Shown: positions 34,948-44,458, numbered from the stretch's first letter. The stretch: 45,094 nt of DNA from an uncultured Alphaproteobacteria bacterium (GCA_905236245.1 CAJOPC010000026.1:1-45094); one strand, 5' to 3'. Notes: generated by a model from the sequence alone, not told the origin. Numbers and translations are program-made.

Positions 34948-35541
34948 CTCTTTTTCATTTTTTGCCCGGAACTCGGAGGTCTTTTTAATGAGCTCTTCTG
35001 CTAAAGCTGAAACATTATTTTCATTTTGTTGTAAAAAGGCCCTATAATCATTACGATATGTCGAAGCCATACTTACCCCTTCAACGATAATATCCACAAT
35101 CTTATAAGAGTCTTTAGACGGACGCAAACGCCAAATAACTTCAACGGGCTGTTTATCCTGGATTACGCTATCAACATAAATTTGCCCACGCTCGGCATTT
35201 CTGGTTCCTTGAAAAACAATTTCCTGGCCTGTATACATATCGAAGCGTCCAGCCCAGGTTTTAACCGTCAAATCTGTAAAAGCATCTAAAAACTTCTGTC
35301 TTTCTTCATCAGAAGCTTTTTTCCAGGCGGTTCCCAAAACAAACTGGCCAACGCCCTTCAAATCAACAGCTTCTGTAAAAGCATCTCTAAACAATTTTTC
35401 TTTTTCCTCAGCGCTTTTATCCGCAGTCACAACCTCTCTCAATATTTGATCCGCTAAATTATCCACGAAATCAATAGCGGGATTGGCTGCCCAAGCAACA
35501 ACTGAACACATCATTGATAAAAATAAAATAATTTTTTTCAT
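34933..35541 (-). CDS. mlaC: MlaC-family periplasmic phospholipid-binding protein
   Basis: 202 aa with a signal peptide (KKIILFLSMMCSVVAWA-A). It shuttles phospholipid between outer-membrane MlaA and the inner-membrane MlaFEDB transporter. Family features: FRDAFTEAVDLKGVGQFVLG (the R-x4-FD/L-x-GxFVLG region), W-x-A-S-DEERQKFLDAF, and VSMASTYRNDYRAFLQQN near the end. It starts directly after the mlaA stop (adjacent coordinates), so the two are translationally coupled. The mlaFED genes are not in this window. Confidence 0.93.
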   Translation of the reverse strand: MKKIILFLSMMCSVVAWAANPAIDFVDNLADQILREVVTADKSAEEKEKLFRDAFTEAVDLKGVGQFVLGTAWKKASDEERQKFLDAFTDLTVKTWAGRFDMYTGQEIVFQGTRNAERGQIYVDSVIQDKQPVEVIWRLRPSKDSYKIVDIIVEGVSMASTYRNDYRAFLQQNENNVSALAEELIKKTSEFRAKNEKELTKN

Positions 35542-36324
35542 TTAATCCTCCCATTCAATATCTGAAAAATCCGCTTCATACTCCGGTTTTTCATCAGTTT
35601 CTTGTCCACTTAAAACAGTATTTAACTTCTTTTTTCTATTCTGACGCGACATAGATCGCAATGTTGCATAATAATCCGTCGACGATTTTTCCAAATCATC
35701 CAACAAATCCAACGCACGCTCTCGCGTTGACACGGCATCAAGTGCAATTAAGCCGTAATGCAATTCTTTTTCGTTCCACAAAGCCCATCCCAACGGATTA
35801 GCTAACATATCCACACCGGTACCGATACCATCGCGAACATTCGACGGCCCCAAGAAAGGCAAAACAATGTAGGGCCCACCATCACCTTGCCAACCCCATT
35901 TAGCCAACGTTTGGCCAAAATCGTTTGCCGGGTTGGGAATACCGGCCTCTGTTGCCACATCAAACAATCCAAAGAAACCAAATGTCGTATTTGTTGCAAA
36001 ACGCCCTAAGATACTGCCCGCATCCTTAAATTGGGCCTGTAAAAGCGCATTTGCAAAATGAACAGGTTGTGTTAAGTTATCAAAAAAGCTGCTAACAGTA
36101 TCACGGAAAAAAGATGGCACAACATATCGATAACCTTTTGCGACAGGTTTTAAAACCCACTTATCTGCCACCTGATTAAAGGCATGAACTCCCCGGTTCC
36201 ATGGTTCCAAAGGATCATTATTTTCCTCGTATACCCTTAATTCTTCTGGATCTGTCGGCCGTGTTGCACAACCACAACTTAGGCTACAAACAACCAAAAA
36301 TAAAATAAACGCTTTTTTTCCCAT
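35542..36324 (-). CDS. mlaA: MlaA (VacJ) outer-membrane lipoprotein
   Basis: 260 aa from ATG 36324; an in-frame TTG seven codons upstream is also possible, as neither has a clear ribosome binding site. The lipoprotein signal KKAFILFLVVCSLSCGCATRP offers two Cys, the second in a G-C context. It removes misplaced phospholipid from the outer leaflet. Family motifs: NDPLEPWNRGVHAFN, NLTQPVHFANALLQ, GRFATNTTFGFFGLFDVATE, DFGQTLAKWG-x-GDGGPYIVLPFLGPS. The C-terminus is polar and acidic (SDIEWED). First gene of mlaAC. Confidence 0.94.
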   Translation of the reverse strand: MGKKAFILFLVVCSLSCGCATRPTDPEELRVYEENNDPLEPWNRGVHAFNQVADKWVLKPVAKGYRYVVPSFFRDTVSSFFDNLTQPVHFANALLQAQFKDAGSILGRFATNTTFGFFGLFDVATEAGIPNPANDFGQTLAKWGWQGDGGPYIVLPFLGPSNVRDGIGTGVDMLANPLGWALWNEKELHYGLIALDAVSTRERALDLLDDLEKSSTDYYATLRSMSRQNRKKKLNTVLSGQETDEKPEYEADFSDIEWED

Positions 36325-36377
36325 TTTTTTTACTTGATTTTCCAAAAGTTTTCATTTAAAAATAATATCTGAAATTT

Positions 36378-36406
36378 AGTGTACCTTCATTGTCGACAAA
36401 GGTCAA
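36378..36406 (-). promoter_or_regulatory. mlaAC promoter
   Basis: On the minus strand: TTGACC (complement of 36401-36406), 17 bp, TACACT (complement of 36378-36383). Confidence 0.6.
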
Positions 36407-36428
36407 GAAAAAAAATTAAAAGGGGAAC

Positions 36429-37430
36429 ATGAACAAAGTTATTGTCATTTTTGCTTTATTCTTACAAGGTTTGCTTTTGTCCAACCTTGCGCGGGCCGAC
36501 GATTTAGACATTCCTTTGTTTGATGATCTTCCCCCAAATTTAGGGCGCACATCCACTCCTTTGGATAGTCTTTCTTTAGCTCCGCCCCCTTTGCCAGAGG
36601 TTGTCATTCCAATTTCTAATACACCCGATTCTCAACAAGTCCCCGAGCAAACACAAGCTCCGGTTCAGCCGGATGCATTACCATCACCCAGAGCATCGGC
36701 GCCAATATCACTGCCCATACGTGAAACGCCACAAGCATATCCCGCTCCTGTGACATTTATACCGGATGAAGACGCCCCGGATACCAATGCCGACGAAACA
36801 GTTTCTCAAACCATACCGGTTCATGATGTTTCTTCTTTTGAAATTGCAAATTTAAGTTTGGGCATGACCCCTGCGGAAGTATTATCTGCTATGCGAGCCA
36901 GCAACTTTACTCTTGTTAAAACACAGGATGCAATTCCGCCTTTCTATGCCACTGACTATGCACAAGATTGCCGTGCCAAAGGAATTCGCATCCCGGAAAA
37001 ACTCCAACAATGCATTAAGCGTTATGCTTGTGACAGGAAAACTCAATATGTATCCGAGGCTACATTTAAAAGAAAAAATGAGACTTTGCAATTGTTCTTT
37101 ACATCCAACGCCACTGGCAACCTCCTATATAAGCTCATCTATTTTAACAAAGGGGATCCTTCTTTGAATTTTACACGGATCAATTATGCCAGAAAAAAAC
37201 AACGCTTAACTGAATTTTGGAACATGCTTTTTGATAAATACGGCAACCCGGACGATCCCAAAGAATATATCTGGGGAGACCTCCAAAAGGCCTATATGCA
37301 AGCCGGCATGACTGGATCATCCTATGATGGATATATTGTATTAGAGGACATTCAACTTTCAAGCGAAGATTACTTTGAAGCAGAGGATTTTCATAATGAA
37401 TTACCGCCTCGTTACAATTTTGGTTTTTAG
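36429..37430 (+). CDS. exported protein with Pro-rich linker and C-terminal domain
   Basis: A 333-aa protein of unknown family. The signal peptide NKVIVIFALFLQGLLLSNLARA ends at A-x-A (about residue 23). Residues about 25-130 are Pro-rich and low complexity (PPPLPEV, PEQTQAPVQPDALPSPRA). A folded domain from about 135 contains ANLSLGMTPAEVLSAM (a pattern seen at the start of SmpA-like or bacterial lipoprotein repeats), three Cys in about 180-205, and an aromatic C-terminus PPRYNFGF. AGGGG precedes the ATG. It is followed after 11 nt by a Clp-like ATPase gene, so they are co-transcribed, although one is exported and one cytoplasmic. Confidence 0.72.
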   Translation: MNKVIVIFALFLQGLLLSNLARADDLDIPLFDDLPPNLGRTSTPLDSLSLAPPPLPEVVIPISNTPDSQQVPEQTQAPVQPDALPSPRASAPISLPIRETPQAYPAPVTFIPDEDAPDTNADETVSQTIPVHDVSSFEIANLSLGMTPAEVLSAMRASNFTLVKTQDAIPPFYATDYAQDCRAKGIRIPEKLQQCIKRYACDRKTQYVSEATFKRKNETLQLFFTSNATGNLLYKLIYFNKGDPSLNFTRINYARKKQRLTEFWNMLFDKYGNPDDPKEYIWGDLQKAYMQAGMTGSSYDGYIVLEDIQLSSEDYFEAEDFHNELPPRYNFGF

Positions 37431-37441
37431 GGAGTGTGTAA

Positions 37442-39388
37442 ATGGCATTTGACGCAACAAAATATCTGATTAATTACACTTCCCTCGCTAAGGAAGGAAA
37501 ATTACATCCTTTAATCGGCCGAGAAAAAGAATTAGAGCGCCTTATACATATATTATTGCGTGATGAAAAAAACAATCCAGCGATTATCGGACCTGCAGGT
37601 ATAGGCAAATCTGCTCTTATTGAAGGCCTTATTCAATTCATGCTGTCCGAAAATGCCCCGGAATACATGCAAACACGGGAGGTTGTTGGATTTGATGTGG
37701 GTGCTCTCATGTTGGATGCCTCCACCAATGAAGAATATGTTTCTTTGGTTAAACAAGTTATTCAAAGCATTATTGAAACAGATGGCCAGCAGGTTTTGTA
37801 TTTAAAAGATATGAGCTTTTTAGTTTATATGGACATTTCTCCGGAAAACAAAGAACCTGCAAAATTTTTAAAACTGTCACTTATTGCCCAAAAAATTAAT
37901 TGTATTTTGGAAACAGATACACAAACATATGTTACTACTTTGGAAAAAGATGCGGCAGTCATTGGGTGTTTACAGCCCCTACTTTTGGAAGAACCGACTT
38001 TAGACGAAAGTGTCGAAATTGTTCAAGCCAGAAAAGGAAAATATGAAGAGCATTATGACATTAAAATTCCAACGGAAACGGTCAAGGCTGCCTGTCAGTT
38101 GACAGCACGTTACATAAAACAACGACACTTTCCGGAAAAGGCTTTGGATTTATTGGACGATTCTGCAAGTCTTTTGATGATGGATATTGCCAGAGGAGAG
38201 GTCAATCCGGAAGAAAACACTCTAACCCCTGAATTTTGCAATCGCACAATCGCAGATTGGACAGGCATCCCTGTTGAAAAGGTAGATGCAGAGGATAAAA
38301 ATCGTATGGCCCACGCAGAAGATATCTTAAAACTCCGCGTTGTCGGTCAAGATAATGCTGTCAAGGTTGTGGCAGACGCCATCCGGCGTTCTCGTTCAGG
38401 CATGCAAGATCCAAACCGGCCTATCGGTTCATTCCTGTTTATTGGTAGCACCGGTGTTGGTAAAACAGAATTAGCAAAATCTTTAGCAGAATTTATGTTT
38501 AACGATGAAACGGCTTTAATGCGTTTAGATATGTCCGAATATATGGAACGCACTTCGGTTGCTCGAATGATCGGACCACCTCCTGGCGCCCCCGGGTTTG
38601 AAGCCGGCGGCTTACTCACAGAATCCGTACGTTTAAAACCTTTCCAAGTGGTATTATTCGACGAAATTGAAAAGGCACATTTGGATATTTTGAACTTGAT
38701 GTTGCAATTATTGGATGAAGGTCGTTTAACTGACAGCAAAGGAACAACCGTTGATTTTAGAAATACGATTATCATTTGTACATCCAACGTCGGGGCGAAT
38801 ATGCCCAGCTATCAACGCGTGGAAAAATTAACCGATTATTTCAGACCTGAATTTTTAAACCGTTTTGATGATATTGTTTCATTCCATCAGTTAACCGAAG
38901 AAGATTTGTTGAAAATCGTGGACATCCACTTGAACAAGCTTTTAAAACGCGCGCAACTGGTTGGTTATAATGTTGTCGTACACGATAGTGCAAAACAATG
39001 GTTTGTGGATGAAGTGTTTACAAGCAAATTTGGTGTCCGTGCTTTGAAACGTTTAATTCAAGAACAAGTTGAAAATCCCCTTTCTTTATTGATTATGCAA
39101 GATAGGATACATCCCGGTCAAGAAGTGTTTTTAAATGTGGATGATTCGGGTCGTAAATTAAGGGTTTATGCAAAAGCTGGCAATAAAGAGGTTGTCCCGG
39201 AAGTCGCCCAAAATCCCGAACAAGATATGATTAAACAAGCCGCTGCGGAAGCTGCAGCCGCCGAAGATGAAGATCCAGTTCCCGACATCAAACCGCCTCA
39301 AGAAGCAGAAGAAGAATCTATTGAACCTGTAGAAAACTCAGAACAAAACCATACAGAATCTCAGCAAGATGATACAGAATCTGAGTAA
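37442..39388 (+). CDS. two-AAA Clp/Hsp100-type ATPase with degenerate first AAA module
   Basis: A 648-aa protein. It lacks the Clp N-terminal repeat domain, starting at NBD1 within 25 residues, and the ClpB coiled-coil M domain. NBD1 keeps Walker A (GPAGIGKSA, about 50-58) but Walker B reads LYLKDM instead of the family's FIDE, and the Arg-finger region (EKD-AVIGCLQ) has lost the ARRF arginines, so NBD1 probably binds but does not hydrolyse ATP. NBD2 is canonical: GSTGVGKTEL (about 336), VVLFDEIEKAH (about 403), TSNVGA, FRPEFLNRFDD. No IGF/IGL-type ClpP-docking loop is visible, so it is likely an unfoldase/disaggregase. Residues about 588-648 are an acidic, Glu/Asp-rich tail. It overlaps mutY by 20 nt. 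Confidence 0.85.
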   Translation: MAFDATKYLINYTSLAKEGKLHPLIGREKELERLIHILLRDEKNNPAIIGPAGIGKSALIEGLIQFMLSENAPEYMQTREVVGFDVGALMLDASTNEEYVSLVKQVIQSIIETDGQQVLYLKDMSFLVYMDISPENKEPAKFLKLSLIAQKINCILETDTQTYVTTLEKDAAVIGCLQPLLLEEPTLDESVEIVQARKGKYEEHYDIKIPTETVKAACQLTARYIKQRHFPEKALDLLDDSASLLMMDIARGEVNPEENTLTPEFCNRTIADWTGIPVEKVDAEDKNRMAHAEDILKLRVVGQDNAVKVVADAIRRSRSGMQDPNRPIGSFLFIGSTGVGKTELAKSLAEFMFNDETALMRLDMSEYMERTSVARMIGPPPGAPGFEAGGLLTESVRLKPFQVVLFDEIEKAHLDILNLMLQLLDEGRLTDSKGTTVDFRNTIIICTSNVGANMPSYQRVEKLTDYFRPEFLNRFDDIVSFHQLTEEDLLKIVDIHLNKLLKRAQLVGYNVVVHDSAKQWFVDEVFTSKFGVRALKRLIQEQVENPLSLLIMQDRIHPGQEVFLNVDDSGRKLRVYAKAGNKEVVPEVAQNPEQDMIKQAAAEAAAAEDEDPVPDIKPPQEAEEESIEPVENSEQNHTESQQDDTESE

Positions 39389-40343
39389 TAGTTTGTTAAC
39401 ATGGTATAAACAAAACGGACGCGACCTCCCTTGGCGCACAAAAGGAGGAGCTCATTCCAATGCTTATGCTGTTTGGATTAGTGAAATTATGCTTCAACAA
39501 ACCACAGTCGCAACCGTTTTAACCTATTTTGACAAATGGATGAAACGCTTTCCAACTGTTCGAGATTTGGCCAAAGCTGATCTACAAGATGTTCTTTTGA
39601 CTTGGCAAGGGATGGGATATTACACTCGTGCACGCAAAATTCACGAATGTGCAAAAGTTTTAATGGAAAAACATGATGGCAAAATTCCCAACAATCGTGA
39701 TGAATTATTAAAATTACCGGGAATTGGCCCCTACTCTTCATCCAGCATTTGCTGTTTTGCCTTTAATATACCGGAAACAGTAGTTGATGGAAATGTTATG
39801 CGTGTGATTGCCCGTCTTTATGGGATAACAGATGAAATTACCGCAAAAGATATTTATCCCCTAGCCGAAAAACTAACAGATCAAACTCACGGGGCTGATT
39901 ATGCTAGTGCTATTATGGATTTAGGCGCTATCATATGCACGCCGACGAATCCAAAGTGCGCCCAATGCCCATGGCAAAAATTCTGCATGGCCTATAAAAA
40001 AAAGATCCAAGAATCCATCCCAAAAATTAAAAAATTAAAAAAGAAAAATATAACAGGTCTTGTGTATCTATATCAAAATGCAAAAGGGGAATATCTGATC
40101 CGCCAACGCACTGAAAAAGGATTACTTCACGGTCTTTGGGAATTTCCATGGCATGAAGACAGTCTTCTTCCTGGGAAACATCCTACTATCACACATGTTT
40201 TTACACATTTTAAATTAACTCTTCAAGTTATATACGAAAAGCCCTCTTTTCATGTGCCAAATGCTGTTTGGATAAAACAAGCAAACTTTGGTCAATACCC
40301 TTTTTCTACCTTAATGAATAAAGTGATACGAAAAATCAAATAA
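39369..40343 (+). CDS. mutY: A/G-specific adenine DNA glycosylase
   Basis: Removes adenine mispaired with 8-oxoguanine. 324 aa against about 350 in E. coli, with a shortened C-terminal NUDIX-like 8-oxoG recognition domain. Catalytic Glu in SEIMLQQT, helix-hairpin-helix LPGIGPYSS, catalytic Asp in VDGNVMRVI, and a [4Fe-4S] site C-x6-C-x2-C-x5-C (CTPTNPKCAQCPWQKFC). The hairpin reads P instead of the usual R/K after G-I-G. The start overlaps the Clp-like gene by 20 nt, so it is in that operon. Confidence 0.95.
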   Translation: MIQNLSNSLLTWYKQNGRDLPWRTKGGAHSNAYAVWISEIMLQQTTVATVLTYFDKWMKRFPTVRDLAKADLQDVLLTWQGMGYYTRARKIHECAKVLMEKHDGKIPNNRDELLKLPGIGPYSSSSICCFAFNIPETVVDGNVMRVIARLYGITDEITAKDIYPLAEKLTDQTHGADYASAIMDLGAIICTPTNPKCAQCPWQKFCMAYKKKIQESIPKIKKLKKKNITGLVYLYQNAKGEYLIRQRTEKGLLHGLWEFPWHEDSLLPGKHPTITHVFTHFKLTLQVIYEKPSFHVPNAVWIKQANFGQYPFSTLMNKVIRKIK

Positions 40344-40357
40344 TACAATAATTCCCC

Positions 40358-40386
40358 TTGACAACGCAATAAAAGAGGTGTAAAAG
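40358..40386 (+). promoter_or_regulatory. promoter of the 538-aa Cys-rich lipoprotein
   Basis: TTGACA (40358-40363), 17 bp, TAAAAG (40381-40386). The same hexamer pair and spacing occur before the 868-aa paralogue. GAGGG (40407-40410 region) lies 5 nt before ATG 40416. Confidence 0.6.
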
Positions 40387-40415
40387 TGTGTTATAAACAA
40401 AAAAAGAGGGAATTT

Positions 40416-42032
40416 ATGTGTAAGATGACCATTCAACAAAATCAATCTCGCAATACAGAAATTAAAGAAGAGTCGGAAAGCTATAAACTACGTTTTAGAA
40501 CGGGCTTAACTCTTGTCCTAATGGTGACAAGTCTGTTTACTTTAACAGCATTTTCCTGTGGTGGAGGTAAAAGCCATAAAAGTTCCATTTATCGTGGTTT
40601 AGGTGTTGATTCCATCGGTGCACATATCGGAGGAGATGACGTAGATGATGACTGTCCAGAACACAGCGAGAAAATAGATGGTCTATGCAAATGTGTAGAG
40701 GGTTATACTCCAAAATTGGACGGCACATGTGTTGAAAATCAATGTTTGGATTTTGAACCCACCTTCTGTGCACAGGCTTGCGAACCGACAACCGGAGAAC
40801 TGGAGCCCAATCCAGATCATGATGGAGAGCCTTGCAACAACAATACAGGTCGTTGTGCCAACGGAGTTTGTGCTCCTATTTCCTGTGATCCATGCTATGT
40901 CCCATCCGGAGAAACATGCGTTCCAAAGGAATGTGGAGAAAATAGACATTGCGATCCCGACCAACAAGAGATTTGCGTATGTAATGAAAATTACGAAGAA
41001 GATGGAGATGAATGTCTAGAAATTTGCAAAGAACACGAAGTGCGTGATGAAGACAATCATTGTGTTTGCGAGCCAAATTATGAAAAATGGCAAGGATCAT
41101 GCGTTCCCGTTTGTGAAGATGGACAAATTCGCGACAGCAGTGGTGTTTGTCGGGATGATCCATGTGAAGCCGCTGGCTACGACATTTACTGCCAAACTTG
41201 CACGGTCGTCGATGGTGCGGCAAGTATCTCCAACATCAATGAAGATGGCGCTTGTGGAGCAAACAAAAATCACATTTGTATTTCCGGCGTTTGCACAAAT
41301 CCATGTGAAGGCAAAGAAGATACTGAGTGTATCGAACACGTTGCCCAAAATGGTGTTTGTGTTATTCAAGTCCACGCGGATAATGCTTGCGGAACAAGCC
41401 CTAATTTGCGTTGTGGTGATGCCGGCGATTGTTCGGCGTGCGCTGAAGGATACGAATATTGGCACGGGCAATGTCTAGAACCTTGCCCCGAAGAAGGACA
41501 ATCACGTAATGACAGCGGAGTTTGTACAAATTGTCCATCAAAAGCGTCTTTAATAACAACCGAAGAATTGTGTTTGTCTTGTTCCGATAAATACTATTGG
41601 ACTGGAACTGCCTGTTTGGCCGCCTGCCCTGAGGGAAAGTACCACAATTTATCCGGTAAGTCTTGCAACAGCTGCACATCGGATGTATGCTCCGAAGCAA
41701 CCCCACACGAATGTCTCTCTCTCTGCGGGGAAAGTCGCAAGGTTATTTATCGAGAATATGAATCCGGCATACGTTATTTTTGTTCGATTAAAGTATGCTC
41801 CGAAGGAAAATTCCACGTGACAGATGGTAAAGATGATGGTGAATGCAGAGAATGCACTATTGATAAAGGTGTAAAATCCACTCCGGAAGAATGTGCATTG
41901 TGCACGACAAACCTGCGCTACCATGATGGCATCTATTGTCGTCCATGCCCGACAAACATTAGCGAAGCCGATGTGCATAGCTGTGCAAGATGTTTTGGTG
42001 GCACCTTCAACAACGGAGTCTGCTCCCAATAA
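40416..42032 (+). CDS. Cys-rich lipoprotein of the same family, EGF-like repeats
   Basis: 538 aa from ATG 40416, chosen over GTG 40386 because of the GAGGG site. The N-terminus (YKLRFRTG, then LTAFSC-GGG, Cys48) is nearly identical in pattern to the 704-aa protein, including the long polar n-region. Then GLGVDSIG, CPEHSEKIDGLCKC, EGYTPKLDGTCVENQCLDFEPTFC as in the other two paralogues. The remainder is a run of EGF-like short Cys units (CVCEPNYEKWQGSCVPVC, CSACAEGYEYWHGQCLEPC). It has neither the lectin-like module nor the RD-CC repeat. Membrane anchored and probably surface exposed; function unknown. Confidence 0.8.
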   Translation: MCKMTIQQNQSRNTEIKEESESYKLRFRTGLTLVLMVTSLFTLTAFSCGGGKSHKSSIYRGLGVDSIGAHIGGDDVDDDCPEHSEKIDGLCKCVEGYTPKLDGTCVENQCLDFEPTFCAQACEPTTGELEPNPDHDGEPCNNNTGRCANGVCAPISCDPCYVPSGETCVPKECGENRHCDPDQQEICVCNENYEEDGDECLEICKEHEVRDEDNHCVCEPNYEKWQGSCVPVCEDGQIRDSSGVCRDDPCEAAGYDIYCQTCTVVDGAASISNINEDGACGANKNHICISGVCTNPCEGKEDTECIEHVAQNGVCVIQVHADNACGTSPNLRCGDAGDCSACAEGYEYWHGQCLEPCPEEGQSRNDSGVCTNCPSKASLITTEELCLSCSDKYYWTGTACLAACPEGKYHNLSGKSCNSCTSDVCSEATPHECLSLCGESRKVIYREYESGIRYFCSIKVCSEGKFHVTDGKDDGECRECTIDKGVKSTPEECALCTTNLRYHDGIYCRPCPTNISEADVHSCARCFGGTFNNGVCSQ

Positions 42033-42092
42033 TGCATCTTGACACGATCAGATAGGTTTAGCCAAAAAAATAAATCTATTTGAATTTTGTGC

Positions 42093-42121
42093 TTGACAAT
42101 TGGTCCAAAATCGTGTATAAA
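42093..42121 (+). promoter_or_regulatory. rplU-rpmA promoter
   Basis: TTGACA (42093-42098), 17 bp, TATAAA (42116-42121), about 36 nt before ATG 42157. Confidence 0.75.
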
Positions 42122-42156
42122 TATTGTCACTTTTAATTTTAACAAAGGGATAAAAG

Positions 42157-42456
42157 ATGTTTGCAATTATTAAAACTGGCGGAAAGCAATACCGCGTCAA
42201 GAAGGATGATGTCCTCTTGGTTGAGAAAATTGAAGGCAAAGACGGCGCAAAGATTTCTTTTGATGAAGTGTTGGCTGTGGGTGATAAAGTTGGTACACCA
42301 ACCGTAAAAGGCGCTTCCGTTGCTGCTGAAATCGTAAAACAAGCTCGTGGCGAAAAGGTTATCGTGTTCAAAAAAATTCGTCGTCATGGCTATAAACGTA
42401 AGAACGGTCATAAACAAGATTTGACCTTGGTTAAAATTGTTGATATTAAAGCATAA
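42157..42456 (+). CDS. rplU: 50S ribosomal protein L21
   Basis: 99 aa, normal length. FAIIKTGGKQYRVKKDD opening, central GAKISFDEVLAVGD, and the RRHGYKRKNGHKQDLTLVKI closing block that contacts 23S rRNA. AAAGGGA precedes the ATG. rpmA follows after 10 nt. Confidence 0.97.
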   Translation: MFAIIKTGGKQYRVKKDDVLLVEKIEGKDGAKISFDEVLAVGDKVGTPTVKGASVAAEIVKQARGEKVIVFKKIRRHGYKRKNGHKQDLTLVKIVDIKA

Positions 42457-42466
42457 GGAGTAACAG

Positions 42467-42724
42467 ATGGCACATAAAAAAGCGGGTGGTTCCGTTAGTA
42501 ATAAGCAAGACTCCGCCGGTCGTCGGTTGGGTTTAAAGAAGTCTGGTGGTCAGGCCGTTGTTGCTGGTAACATTATTGTACGTCAACGTGGCACAGTGTA
42601 TTATCCCGGCAAAAACGTTGGAATGGGCACAGACCATACCATTTTTGCAACAGTTGATGGCACAGTGCAATTTACACATGGTGCAAAGGATCGCACAACT
42701 GTAAACGTGGTGCCAGCCAAATAA
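42467..42724 (+). CDS. rpmA: 50S ribosomal protein L27
   Basis: 85 aa. The N-terminus [21 protein letters not shown] reaches the peptidyl transferase centre; the usual R-N-G-R/RNGRDS is S-N-K-Q-D-S here. The core [25 protein letters not shown] and VNVVPAK tail are as expected. AAGGAG precedes the start. A strong terminator ends the unit. Confidence 0.97.
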   Translation: MAHKKAGGSVSNKQDSAGRRLGLKKSGGQAVVAGNIIVRQRGTVYYPGKNVGMGTDHTIFATVDGTVQFTHGAKDRTTVNVVPAK

Positions 42725-42746
42725 CGAAGGCAAGCAAAACCTTTTG

Positions 42747-42779
42747 AAATGTGGAGTATGATTAACCTACTCCACATTT
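42747..42779 (+). terminator. rplU-rpmA terminator
   Basis: A perfect 12-bp stem AAATGTGGAGTA (42747-42758) / TACTCCACATTT (42768-42779), 9-nt loop, with the T tract continuing to 42781. Confidence 0.85.
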
Positions 42780-42793
42780 TTATTTGACTTTTT
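42771..42793 (+). repeat. direct repeat copy 1 (promoter duplication)
   Basis: TCCACATTTTTATTTGACTT and following TTT recur at 43349-43370 with one T fewer. It spans the end of the rpmA terminator and the -35 of the GNAT gene. Confidence 0.7.
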
Positions 42794-42812
42794 CGCACAA
42801 ATGTAATAAAAA
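42784..42812 (+). promoter_or_regulatory. GNAT gene promoter
   Basis: TTGACT (42784-42789), 17 bp, TAAAAA (42807-42812). Confidence 0.5.
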
Positions 42813-42835
42813 AATTTATTAACAAAGGGGATGTG

Positions 42836-43312
42836 ATGTCAGAAATCAATGTATCAAAAGCAACAGCTAAGGATGCTTTAACCATCGGCAAAATCGCCTA
42901 TCAAGTGTCCCAAATTCATTATCAACAAACAGATAAAGAATTTAAGAAACCAATCCTAAAAAGTCAGGTTGAATATATTTCTAACAGTATTTCCGACAAG
43001 AATATTTTAGTTTTAAAAGCTCAAATTGATGATAAAATTGTGGGATATGTGGTTGTTTACTTTAATACATATCCTGCGAAACATTTCCAATTTAATAAAC
43101 GTGCTTTTATTGGAAGTATTGGCGTTGACAAGGATCATCAACGGCAAGGCATTGGAAAAGCTTTGTTAAAAGCTGTTGAAAACGAGGTTAAAAAGCATAA
43201 AATTTCAGTCATTGAAATTGACTATTATGTTTTTAATAAAGCGGCGGGCCAATTGTATAAAAAATGCGGATATAAAGAAAAAAAGAGTTATATGCACAAA
43301 TTTGTCTATTGA
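42836..43312 (+). CDS. GNAT family N-acetyltransferase
   Basis: 158 aa from ATG 42836, with AAAGGGG 5 nt upstream; a GTG one codon earlier is less likely. The fold is recognised by strand VGYVVVYFN and the acetyl-CoA loop in SIGVDKDHQRQGIGKALL (Q/R-x-x-G-x-G/A), followed by ENEV, IEIDYYVFNKAAGQLYKKCGY near the C-terminus. The substrate cannot be told; both small-molecule and protein N-terminal acetylases of this size exist. A GNAT between rpmA and obgE is a common alphaproteobacterial arrangement, but here it has its own promoter. Confidence 0.88.
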   Translation: MSEINVSKATAKDALTIGKIAYQVSQIHYQQTDKEFKKPILKSQVEYISNSISDKNILVLKAQIDDKIVGYVVVYFNTYPAKHFQFNKRAFIGSIGVDKDHQRQGIGKALLKAVENEVKKHKISVIEIDYYVFNKAAGQLYKKCGYKEKKSYMHKFVY

Positions 43313-43348
43313 ACCACAGTAAAGTATCACTTGTAAGTAAAAGCCAGA

Positions 43349-43360
43349 TCCACATTTTAT

Positions 43361-43370
<10 letters not shown>
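43349..43370 (+). repeat. direct repeat copy 2 (promoter duplication)
   Basis: Matches 42771-42793 apart from one T. It includes the TTGACT -35 box of obgE, so the GNAT gene is bracketed by the two copies. Confidence 0.7.
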
Positions 43371-44380
<1,010 letters not shown>

Positions 44381-44458
44381 ACATACAAAAACAGCGGGGA
44401 CTTTCTCCGCCATTCCTCTACTTGCAAAATAAATAGCTGTGAACATTTAAAAAAACTC

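Noticed and set aside
37442-39388. Calling this gene clpA as partner of ClpP
   Set aside because: The N domain, the ClpP-docking loop and the NBD1 catalytic residues are absent.
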